Of a stretch of DNA of 64,000 nucleotides, positions 1-12,600 are shown piece by piece. Origin of the DNA: Hormiphora californensis (lineage: Eukaryota > Ctenophora > Tentaculata > Cydippida > Pleurobrachiidae); NCBI GenBank assembly GCA_020137815.1, contig CM035361.1, forward strand, positions 4,108,553 through 4,172,552, written 5' to 3'. The first letter of the stretch is position 1. Each line of letters opens with the position of its first letter. The notes below the pieces were generated by a model. It was not told the origin of the DNA. It did not search any database and saw only the letters and a program-made list of their open reading frames with translations. The translations under genes were made by a program, and so were the position numbers.

Positions 1-1014
1 TAACGGCCCCCGATTTAGCGGCACCCCGATTTAACGGCAGGATAAATTTCCCCCAAAAATTTTTTTTAAATTTTTTTTTGAAAATTTTTTGAAAATTTTT
101 CAAGGGTGTTTCAATCACGTCCGAATCGTGTTTCTAATCGATGCATCTTATTGCATGTCTTGCCGGTAATTAGACGGTTCGAAACGAACAGATATGTGAT
201 CCCCATGAGGCCCATCGAATCGCAATTTTGACGCTTGTTAAACTTAACTGGTCCCATGGCCATGGAGATCACGTATCAGTTCGTTTCGAACCGTCTAATT
301 AGCGACAGAATGTGCGATTAGATGCACTGATTAGAAACACGATTCGGACGTGGTTGATATACCTTTGAAAAATTTTCATAACTTTTTTTGCAAAATTTTA
401 CAGAATGATTGTCAATGCTTTAATCGGTGCTCCCCATAAATTTTCAGAGAAAAAGATATTTTGAAATTCGAATTCTTCCTCACCCCGCTTAAAGTGCCCC
501 GATTCGGCATGGTATCACGTATCGGTTCGTCTCGAACCGTCTAATTAGCAGCAAGACATGCGATAAGATGCATTGGTTCGATAAACGATTCGGATGTGGT
601 TGTACCTTAATTTTTATAACTTTTTTTGATTTAAAAAAAATTATTTTCTTTTTATAATCTGAAATGATCATGTAATCAATACATGGACATTGCATTTAAC
701 ACTTAGATGTGTTTTAGTATAGCATTTTGGACAAAAATAGGGTTTTATGGGCCAAATATGCTCTACCCCGATTTAACGGACACCCCGATTTAACGGACAA
801 AACCCTTTCCCCCGAGGGTGCCGTTAAATCGGGGTCCGACTGTAACAGTTAGAGGTCTCTTTAGTCTTAGTATAGCATTTTGGGCATAAAATATGTTTTT
901 ATGGGTCAAATATGGCTCACCCCGATTTAGTGGCACCCCGATTTAGTGGCACCCCGACTTAGTGGCAGGATTTCTTTCCCCCGAGGATGCCACTAAATCG
1001 GGGTCCGACTGTAT
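1..1014. mobile_element. Nested pogo/Tigger-like MITE sequence
   Basis: Repeated CACCCCGATTTAACGG motifs lie at the left and around 765-800 and 920-965. Element ends reading TAAATCGGGGTCCGACTGTA lie at about 823-842 and 994-1013. The end sequence CAGTCGGACCCCGATTTA resembles pogo/Tigger family termini next to TA. No gene is seen. Confidence 0.6.
112..358. repeat. Foldback element, arms about 100 bp
   Basis: The left arm (CACGTCCGAATCGTGTTTCT from 116) is mirrored by the right arm ending at 357. A third, partial arm of the same family lies at about 503-606. It sits inside pogo-like MITE sequence. Confidence 0.8.
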
Positions 1015-1114
1015 CATAAAAATGGATTTTTATATTTACTATTTATATTTATACAAGCAAATTCTTTAACATATATTCACTACCAGAAGTTATACCCGTC
1101 ACCCTATTTTTCAG

Positions 1115-3675
1115 AAAACCCTGACGCTTTAAAAGTATGGCCTGCCTCTGGAACTACTGCGTATTGTAGTTATAATAAGGCCGGTGGAATAGGTAATTGT
1201 TTGTTGTGTTCTACTACCTCTGTGCTTGTAAGCTGCTCCATAAAGTAAAACAGAAACTTTTGAAGTAAATACCAAATTAAAGAGTAACCCACACGTTCTC
1301 CCCTGCAGATAGTTCAGGGTCAGTTGAAGGGAGTAAGAATGTCATGTTTACTAACCCTCAATACACGCTCCGCGGATACCAATCTGCCCAGAGAGTCCGT
1401 TACGTCAACAGTTTGGACGATCTGGCTGATATCGGTATAACACGTGATACCGTGAAGTATACACCGGTAGCATTCAAGGATTGGCAGAAATTGTCACGTA
1501 AGTAAAGATTACTTGACTAGAGAACCCGTCAAGTAGTCGATTACCCCGTCGACTACCAAACCAGAAAAATAAGCCATCAACTTTCCCGAGCGCACCCTTG
1601 CAAAATTCTCCTGAACTTTAAGCCAATTGTACAGCTCAATTAATGAAAGTCAGAAAGTGCCTTAATTAATTAATTAATTGAAGTGTCTAACATGTATATT
1701 ACGTATTTTAGGTCCCACTGTAACCTCTGCGTACAAGACTGAACTGAAAACTGATACAACGAGAACCGTTACACTATCTTGTACTCTGGTACTCAAGGAA
1801 TCGCTCACTGTCACAATGAAGTTTTTTGCAGAAGCCTCCCCTACCTCGAGCCCTAATCCCGCTACTTTATTGGTTAGTGAATAATTAAGTAACTGTACAA
1901 GATACCGCCAGTGGTGTCTATCTGAGACCGCTGTTCGTTGTCTTTTTTAGAGCGAGATTTTTAGTTTTATTTGAAAGATTTGCCTACCTCGATTTATAAC
2001 GCACCCCAAATTACCGTACAAAATCATTTCTCCCGGACATCTCTGTATATAATACATGTAACGACTAAAACGCCAACAGACAACGGGAGCTGATGCCACA
2101 ATTGCAGCAACCAGGACTGATGATAAGGTCGTTGGTACGTTGGATGTAGATTACGGCGCTACAAACAACACCTGGTTCTGGTGTCAGGTTAGTGGGTGGG
2201 GTAACCATGGTAACTATGATAACAATGGCTGTATATGTTACCCTAGCTTGTGTATCATGCGTTATCTTTTTCAGGCTAAGTTCACAGACCCGATAACAGG
2301 GGAAGAATACACGTTGCTAAGCGACAAAGAAGTCCCGGAAAGTTTGACTCGTGAGTTTTAAAAGATAACACTGCTTGCAGTTATAGGGAGAATACGGTAT
2401 CTAAATAATACGGTATTATCTGACGGTTTATTAGCTAAACGTCAAAGTTTCACAGAAAATGAAAGCATTGATTGTACACTCGATTAGCACTTTGCAGGAC
2501 TCACGCGTGTTGTCCTTCTGATTGGTCACGCTTACGCATCTTCTTACTTTGAGGAAGTCTTGTTTTCTCCTTCCGGCTGGACAAATGAATAGACGTGGAT
2601 TTTATTGTAGAATAACGCGTTTATTCTACAATAAAATCCACGTCTACTCATTTGTCCAGCCGGAAGGAGAAAACAAAACTTCCTCACTGATATGCGGCTA
2701 ATAAACAATCAACCGATCCTTATTCTCTGTCTTCTTACTTTGTTTCACTGATACCGTAATTAACCGATACCGTATTCTCACTACAATGTACAGGCATTAT
2801 TGTATAATACATTACTTAACCCCACGTCACTACAACGAAGCCCCAAATACATTCATACTTATTATTAGTAGATTAAGATTAATTTTTTTAACTACAATTA
2901 GTCAGTTAATTTCAGTTGATCAGTTAATCTCAATTAATTAAGTGCATGATTTTAGTTACGGTATCTGCTTTGTCTCCCTACGTTACAAGTTCCTCGCTAG
3001 CAGTGTACAAATGTACATGTCATGATGGCGATTCTCCCTGTTCCTCAAAAGTGGTGAGTAGTAATTATGCTAATTAATTATGTAGTATGTGAATAAATTA
3101 TATGTTAATTAATCAATTAGTTGTTCGCAATCTTGGGCTAGTCGATCAACTTTCGGTATATTATATTTTCAATACTAAATAGTGAAATACATTTGGTTCA
3201 CAATATATTAATTTTCAGGGTTGGGTCGGCAGCGATGCATCTACCGCTATAACAGCCAGCACAACCATAGCAACATGGGCTGAGGCATATGACGACAGCA
3301 TCATGTCAAAGGTAAAGTAATATACATACATACATGTTCTAGTAGTATAGGTCGGACTGCTTAATTCGGCAGTGAGTATGCACTATGCAGTGAATACGCA
3401 GAATGAGATTACATATAAGTACATAAGTATTATAGTGGTTATACAATAATAGAAATTAGCCGTTTTTCAGTTCTAAAACTTTCAGGGCCGGGGATGAATA
3501 AAAAACTAACTTAAAGAAAATTAAATAAATTCTTTATCTAATTTATCTAACTTCTTTATTTATCAGGCATTTTATGTTGGTTTTGTTTGGGATGGAACTA
3601 CACTGGATAATGACTACGTTTGCACATACGAAGACTCTACATTCAAAATGATCGGGACCATGAAACCCCTACCTG
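1115..3675 (+). CDS. Giant receptor, first visible exons: Ig-like modules
   Basis: Exons read as 1115-1192, 1309-1497, 1712-1872, 2080-2187, 2275-2350, 2956-3053, 3219-3311 and 3567-3675; all phases match (1-1, 1-1, 1-0, 0-0, 0-1, 1-0, 0-0, 0-1). The 1712 and 2956 exons each carry a Cys in a beta-strand-like context and the 2080 and 3567 exons supply a paired Cys or Trp, giving Ig-like folds spread over two or three exons. The Ig assignment is inferred from Cys spacing and strand pattern, which is divergent. The intron 2351-2955 carries a TIR element with a long hairpin. Confidence 0.6.
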
Positions 3676-6600
3676 GTCAGTCAATACCCTGTTAAAAAAT
3701 AATTGAAAATCAGTCAGTGGGTAATTAAAAATAAATAACAGGTATTTGAAAACTTGTAATTATTTTCCCAGATAACTGGAGGAGTGGATGTCTGGAGACT
3801 TCCATGAATTTTAAAGGAGGTGACCTAACTCAGAGTTCGCTCACTGAATCTCCCGATATGGAGTCGTGCGCAAGGCTGTGCTACTACACTGACGCATGTA
3901 AAACATTCACTTGGGTGAGTTTTAGTTGATAATTACTAATTAATTACTAATTAATTAATAATTACTAATTACTGAGTTGTAGTACAAACTAGTTGCTAAT
4001 TCCCAATTTTGTCAAAATTCTCTTTACTGGAGTAGAGGGAAATTATCTTTCAAGTATGGAGCCATGGAGGGAGAGAGAGGCGATAACACTATATAAACGC
4101 TTATATAGAGAGAGTTAAAACAAATGATTCATCCATATTCCATCCAAAAGTATCATTTTTCTCTGCTGCTACAAATCCGTGTGCAAAAAATCCATTTGGT
4201 GTGATTTGCCCCTAAATACTAACTAAGCTGCGACAATATGTTACTACTACTACGATACTATGTACTAGTATTTGCCCCTATAGTATAATACTAACTAAGC
4301 TGCTACAATATACTACTACGATACTACCTGCAGGTTGATCCAGGGTATGTTGACAAGGGTGCTACCGGAGTGTTCTATGAGGGGTGCTATCTGAAGGGTG
4401 CTGTTTCTACTGTTACGAAAACTGCGAGTAGTGCTTATTTTACTTCCGCGGACCTTGAAGATTGTCTTGAACCTCGAGTTGCGGCTTCCAGTAAGATATA
4501 ATTAATATAATTAATATATACAATACTTGAAATAGTATTTTTAAATTAATCATATTTAAATTTAATACAATTTATGATTTTTACAGCACTGGCTCTTGTT
4601 GCGGATGGTGATGATGGAAACAAGTGTACTCTCACCAACACTATAATGAAATACCTCGATACCTCAGCCCCATCATTGTACATTTACCGAGGTAATAGCT
4701 CGATACATACATTAATTTTACATTAAACTATTAATTCAATATTAATTGTCAATAAGTTTACCAAAAACCTGACCAATAAGTTTGCCAAATACCAAAAAAG
4801 ACCAATGAGTTTACCGAGTTACCATGATTCACCCTACTACTAGATTCGTGTATTATACTGAACTATAAGATAAAGGACGCTACTGACGTTATTACGGATA
4901 CCAAGACGAACGATTGGAAATTCCTGACGATCGAATATTGCATAGCAAGATGTCTTTCTGAGGCAACTTGTTCATCAGTAAGAAACTAGTGATTCATATT
5001 CATATTAATTAATATTAAATGTTAAACACATAAATTGAAATATCTTGTACCATCACATTAGATTTATTCCTAAATTCTAGCCGCTAATCTTGGTAGCCAT
5101 CATGCATTTATACATGTTTGTATGTAGATGTTTGTGTAATGTTTCTAATGACACCCCCCCCCCCCCAGGTTACTTGGAAGGTTGACGCATGTACTATGCA
5201 TACCAATTCATTTTACGACGATTTTGCCACTAAGTTGGTAGCTGAATCCACGGCACAGTCTGTGGACATGGCCTGTTTAAAAGGTACAGCTTAGTAAAAA
5301 CAACTTAGTAAAAACACTTTTACCTCTCTCCATGGTCTCCTATCTTCACATATTATCCCGTTTACTAAATTTTAGTACATAATACTAAAACTCTCTCCCC
5401 GTTTACTAAAACTCTCTCCCTCTTCAGAATTTGGAGATAAGACACTGGAAATTCAAAGCGACACGAAATACGAACGAACTGATTCCTTCGGGTGGGAAGT
5501 TAATGCTCAAACCATTTTCAAATGCATGGTCTTCCACTTTGAGAATTATGACAACGAAGCTAAATTTGTTCTGACTGGTAGTGGAGCGCCAGCAGACTCC
5601 ACCTTCTGGAAAGGTTAGTAATTAGTATTTAGTTAATTAGCATAAATAGTTAATTAGTAATTAATTATTAGTAGTAATCAATAATGATTCGATTCACTGT
5701 TATGACTTTATGGCATGTTTGTAGAATAGGAGCATTTCATGAAAGGCAATGATTTACATATTAGGACCATGCCCCGTGCCAGCCATAATTTGACTTGAAA
5801 ACTACTAATATAATGAATAATAAATTAATTGCAGCTAAGGCAATAGTGGCAAACTCTATTCCTACGTGGGAAGTGCCCGCTACCGGAACCGTCTACCAAT
5901 GGAATGTTTACACGCACGATCTGGCCTTCGCTACCACAAAAGATTTGTGGACATCAAATATGCAGCAGATGGATTGTGTGACATTGAATGATGGAATGGG
6001 TAATATAAATCAGTTAAATTATAGCTCAATATATCGTGTCATATAATCAATTGTACAAATAATTTTTGATTTCTGACCCAGATTAATCTTGTTGAATAAG
6101 TAACCCCTTCCTCAACAAGATTATTTCTGAATTTCATGAAATGTGTCTTGATCTATAACTGATTAGTAAATGTGTAAAACATTGTCATCTTCCAAGTATT
6201 CATTTCCTGAAGTGCTATACGTGCCTCACTAACACTACAAAGTTCATTCCAGTCATAAAAATGATGAACTTTGAGCTAAAAGTCTGGAATTTTAATCAAC
6301 CTATTTTAGTAGGAGCGCTTAGATCATGCACGTGCAAAAGTTGCACGCCACCATAAGTTTAGGTTACTGTCAATCCTTTACTTTGCATCGAATCAAAAAA
6401 TGACCTTCAAGTTTTTTGTAGATCTCGACAAGATCTTTCGAAAACTTGCGGGTCATTTTTTGATTCGATTCAAAGCAAAGGAGTAACAGTAACCTAAACT
6501 TAGGGTGGCGCCTGACTTTTGCACGTGCATGATCTAAGCGCTCCTACTATTTATTTGTCCATAGAGTTCATATGCCAAATTTTAGCGCTTTACGATAGCG

Positions 6601-9600
6601 GGAACCCTACTACTATAAGTATATGGCCTACTAGTCTAGGGGGACAATTTTTCTGCCCATCACTGTTATAGTAACACATTATATCATTTTCAGCAAATCC
6701 CGGTACAGAAATTTATAAAGTCTGTATAGAGTTTATCGACAAGATTAAAATAGCCGTGACATCTAACTCAGCAACCTGCAAGGTAAATTAAACAATCTCT
6801 GAGGTGACAGCTTTCACTGCGTTACCTGCCACCGAGTTATTATAAGGAACTCGGTTAGAGTCTCGCGGCATATTCCGAACCATGTACATGGTTAAAAAAC
6901 TTGTGCTCAATGTCTGAACACATGCATGTGTTCAGACATTGAGCACAAGTTTTTTAATATTCCGGGTTTCCCCTTAATCATGCAAAATTAAAACGCGTTC
7001 TCTCTCACCCGGATCTCTCTCCTTCAAGAAAGACTTGGAGAACCTGCCGGACTTCAGTTACAAAGTCTGGAAGATCAGATGGACTTCAGTTTCGACATTT
7101 ACCCTTCTTTGCAATGACGTGAAGATCATTGACTTTGATTTCGACGATGAGACCTGTGATGCTCCAACCAGTGTTCCGAGACGATACTCCTCCTCGTTCA
7201 CCACCCCTATTACAGCTCCCAAATTATGGCGATTGGAGTTAAAAGGTCAGAGCCGTGTTTATATTCCCTCTTCTCAAATCAAATCAATACATATTTATAT
7301 TCTAACCAATTTCCTGGCACATTATTAACGACCCAATGATATCATTTTATACCGTTTAACTGTGGATCAATCAAGTTTAATTGTTTTCAGACATTGATAC
7401 TACGGTAAACACTGTTTCGCCCCTGGTCAAAGGAACCAATTTCAAGATTGAATGCATCATCTTCGCTGGTGAAACGGTAATTTAATAAAGAATGCATTAA
7501 GATTTGCGAGTGCAGGCCCAGCCGCTCATTAAATTGGGGGCCGATAAATCTGTATTTTACCCGGTATATGTATGTATGTGTATATAGTATAATAGGTATC
7601 GGCCTGAATTCCCGCTAATTTTCTACATCGGGGGAAATTTATCCACCCTGTATAATGTATAAAGTAGATCATGGACCGGTAAACAGGGGTGATCCCACTA
7701 TAATAATTAATAGTATCTTAACCCAAATTGTTTTTCAGTTCGTTGATACTAAAGCCACAATTGAGTTGGACTCAGCTGCAGACTCCACGTTAGTACCCAG
7801 TCTAAAGAATTCCAGAATTTCCATCTGGCCACCAAAAATGGCTCAATTTCCAAAATTATACAATAATACATCCTCAATAAATAGTTTTATGTTGTTATAA
7901 CATCATATTATAGCTTAGTTGATGAAGGCTCTGTGTGACCCTTATCTTCCTATATATCAGTGGAACAGCAGCTGCTGACACAACGTTTCGGAGTTACTAA
8001 TATGGGCGGTATCAAACAACCGCTGGTGAACGCCGCAGCCACCGCCAATGCCGGTGCATACGACTGTAAATATGATTCTACCTCTCTTGGCACCCAAACC
8101 TACGAACTAATAAGTATGTGATGATATACATGAATGAGATGAGAATGAGGGAGTTAACCATGTACTACGGTGGCAGATTCCGGCCAAGAGTTTTTTTCAA
8201 TCAAGTGAAATATTTTTGTTTGAAGTTTTATAAAAATTTTATTTCAAAATAAAAATAAACATGTCCTTAAAATTTTTGGCCGGAATCTGCCACGCGAGTG
8301 GCAGATTCCGGCCAAGATTCTCAAAAAACCTTGGCCAGAATCTGCCACACACGTGGCAGATTCTGGCCAACCAACTAAAACTTGTTTATATCAAAGCGAA
8401 AATCACTGTATCCGACTAATTTTGATACGCTGAATCACGTAAGATACTTTTCCAATCCCTCAGAGGTCGGGAAAGTGTCATAACTTACCATAATTGGGTC
8501 TAATTGACCCCACTTACAACTTTTCACCTTAAAAAGATAGACGCTTATGTGAAGGCACTTTTCCGACTAATTTTGATACGCTGAATCACGTAAGCAACTT
8601 TTCCAAGTCCTCCGAGGTCGGGAAAATGCCTTAATTGGGTATAATTGGGTCTAATTAGCCTTAATTGCTCAATTAGGGCACTTTGCCGATCTCTGAGGAC
8701 TTGGAAAAGTTGTTTACGTGATTCAGCGTATCAAAATTAGTCGGAAAAGTGCCTTTACATAAGCGTCTATCGTTTTAAGGTGAAAAGTTGTAAGTGGGGT
8801 CAATTAGACCCAATTATGGTCAGTTATTACACTTTCCCGACCTCTGAGGGATTGGAAAAGTATCTTACGTGATTCAGCGTATCAAAATTAGTCGGATACA
8901 GTGGTTTTCGCTTTGATATAAACAAGTTTTAGTTGGTTGGCCAGAATCTGCCACGTGTGTGGCAGATTCTGGCCAAGGTTTTTTGAGAATCTTGGCCGGA
9001 ATCTGCCACTCGCGTGGCAGATTCCGGCCAATAATTTTATCGACATGTTTATTTTTATTTTGAAATAAAATTTTTATAAAACTTCAAACAAAAATATTTC
9101 ACTTGATTGAAAAAACTCTTGGCCGGAATCTGCCACCGTAATGTACAGCTGTGCAGCTCGTGATGGAGTACAAAATTGAAAAATGAAATGATATCTTGAA
9201 ATGCCTGTTGAATTTTATTTATTCGTTATTTTCTTGTAACCATGGCAACATCGCTGTCAGGTTTCGCAATGGGAAGTGACATCAACACGGGGACAGGTGA
9301 AAAGAAGACATTGTCGTGTACCGTCTCTGCTTCTTCGTACAAGTTTTCACAGAGCGCAGATACCTACAAGAATCGTCTCCTCATCACAGACTATGGTAAT
9401 TTTACAACTTTTATCGCTGAAAACTAAGTTTAAATGATTTATCTCCCTGAAAACTAAGTTTCAATGATTTCTCTCCTAGAGCGGTGCATGTATACTGACA
9501 AAGGGTTGGATGCGACTGGTCTCAAAGCCTACAATCACCTGGTATACAACATGGCAGTGGATAAGGCATCTACGACGGAGGACATCTACACATGCGGCAT

Positions 9601-12600
9601 GATGTGCAATGAAAACTCGGATTGTGTGGCTTACCAGCAGCAGCAGACCACTAACTTGTGTTATCTGTTCTTTGAGACTGTCGATGTGGCAGATTTGGTG
9701 GCCAGCACCGAAGATTTTGTTGACATCAACTGCTTGAGAGGTGTGTGCAAATTATAGCTGTGTGTGTGACTAAATATATATGGGTCTCATGCACACATGT
9801 ATGTACACATGTATGCACAATCAGTCATAGAGTAATTAAATCATTTAAATAGGTGATTAAAGAGTTAGTTTAATAGTAAATTCATTTCAGCTGGTACCTA
9901 CGGCGAAACCTTGATGAGTGACAATTCAATTACAGTCTACAGGTTAGATTGGGTGTTTCCATGACAACCATTTCATGTTTCCATGACAACCAAGTCATGC
10001 TTCCATGACAAACATGTCATGTTTCCATGACAACCATTTCATGTTTTCATGACAACCACATGTCCTGTTTCCATGACAACCATTTCATGTTTCCATAACA
10101 ACCAAGTTACCAAGTTACGTTTCAGACATATTGACTCGGATGAGTATCTGGGAACCCATGATTTCTACTGTATCTCCCTGATCACCCCTTACCAGGGTAT
10201 TTCTGACGTGAAAACTACTGTTAATGTATTTGGTAAGTTCAGCCTTAATTGGGGCATGCAGTGCTCGAGGTTTGTTATGTTCTAACCCTCCTTTACATTT
10301 GTAAAGGGCACGCAAAACACAGTCTAGCTAGGCAAGCTCGAGGTGTAACCGCAGTCGAACCAAACCAAACAGCCAGTCTTATTGTGTCCCTCTCCTTTCC
10401 TGTCTAGCTGTACGTCCTACACAACTATATATTATATCGTACACAATAGTTCATGTGTTGATTGGACAAGTTAGACTCGCTGGATATTATTGGAAGAAAC
10501 CAAATATTTCGGTGTATAACACCATCATCAGTAGTAGCTCAAATTAATTTGTTTAATCAAAGTTGTGTTAAAAAGTACACCTGCAAATTATTTTACTTTC
10601 AATTATTACCCTTTCATCAAAGATTAATAATTTTCTAAGATGATAATCGAAAATATATCAATTCTTCAGAGGTGATGCTTTGGCAGGATATGAAGCCCAA
10701 TGCTGGTCAATCTCTCAACGGCTTCCTGAATCCGGAATCCGGAAATATTGAAGTCATGATAATGAGTGAGGTATTCAGTTACGATGTCTACCTATACTCC
10801 TTTGGCACCACAGCCGTCGCTGATTTGCTTAAACTTGAATTAAGGTAAAATTTTAAATGATCAAAGCTGCTATAATCAATATCTCAGTTATTCCCTGCCG
10901 CGGTGATTAGCTAAACTGAGCTTGCTCAATGCTCATTGCGTGTTTACTCAATATGTGTGTTTTAAGGTTCTTCGGAGCAGAGATGGAGTACCGGATAATT
11001 CACAAGGCCCTCTACACAAGTTCCTGGATGACCCTGGAAAATGTTCCCAAGATCACCGCCAAGGTAACTATGTGAATCATAGGAACCGACCGACACAAGT
11101 AAACAACCAATCAGAACTCGATATTTAGGTCACGTGGCTGGTTATCAGTCAATCTGGGACCAGTATTTCCTGATTCGGTCGGTTCCTGGTGAATTATAAA
11201 TGGAGGATCGAAATTAGCCTGTGCTACGTTACATTTTTGTCGACTAGGCCATAGCACAGGACCTACATGCATTGATCTGCATACATATACAGCACCGCGG
11301 CTTCTATTTTGTATACAAAATGGAGTCAGTGCTATCATTGCAGGTTCTATATAATTGTGTATAGATCTTAGGCGGGGTGGGGGCAATAACTTACTGAACA
11401 TATACCGCTGAGGTAGATTGACAGCTTCCAAATCTCAACTTGCCATGGTGACAACAAACGGCGACCCTTAACTCAATACATCCATTTGTTGCCATGGTGA
11501 CTCTTCTCAATGAATCCATTTGTTGCAGGTACTGCGTGTGGAGCAGGGATACAACGATCTGACCATGTTCATCAATGATATCGCTGTCCTGACCCTGCCT
11601 TATGAGGACCAGGAGGCAATCGAGTCGGGATGGACAACGGCCTTCCGGAATGGGGACGAGGGGGCAAAATACACCTTTGCAAGGACTGCGACAACTAGTT
11701 CCGTCGAAATTTACCACCGGGATACTCCTGGTAGGTTCAATGCACAATAACTGCACAATTATACAAAGTATTGTACCAATTAATTGATTGTTAAATACAG
11801 TAATCAAGTGGTAATTGATAACGTTATTCTCTAGGGGCTGAACGAATACTGTAATCGTTACTTTCATTCGGTTCAGCCCGCAGGGAATATTATAAACTTT
11901 TTCATTTGTAAGTTTAAATTATCAGGCTAATAAACAGATTCCCAATCACCCAACTTAAATGATATTTAAGTGATAATTAATAATTATATATCCCCATTAA
12001 ATCTCAGTGGTTATACGGGACACGGGACGGTACTATGAGCGAAAAACTACTGGGGAGTTCTATTGTATTTCCTTTGGTGGTCCCGCCAGCTCTAACTATC
12101 AGCCTTACATGCTTGTAGATGGTAAGTGACACCTTGTAGACGGTGAGTGACACCTTGTATTCGGTGAGTGACACCTTGTAGACGGTGAGTGACACCTTGT
12201 AGACGGTGAGTGACACCTTGTAGACGGTGAGTGACACCTTGTAGATGGTAAGTGACACCTTGTAGATGGTGAGTGACACCTTGTAGACGGTGAGTGACAC
12301 CTTGTAGACGGTGAGTGACACCTTGTAGACGGTGAGTGACACCTTGTAGACGGTGAGTGACACCTTGTAGACGGTGAGTGACACCTTGTAGATGGTGAGT
12401 GACACCTTGTAGATGGTGAGTGACACCTTGTAGACGGTGAGTGACACCTTGTAGATGGTAAGTGACACCTTGTAGATGGTAAGTGACACCTTGTAGACGG
12501 TAAGTGACACCTTGTAGACGGTGAGTGACACCTTGTAGATGGTGAGTGACACCTTGTAGATGGTGAGTGACACCTTGTAGATGGTGAGTGACACCTTGTA

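Noticed and set aside
11529..11730. Possible trypsin-like fragment (NDIAVLTL)
   Set aside because: Only one short similarity to the serine-protease Asp region; no His or Ser catalytic context in neighbouring exons, which look like the rest of the receptor ectodomain.
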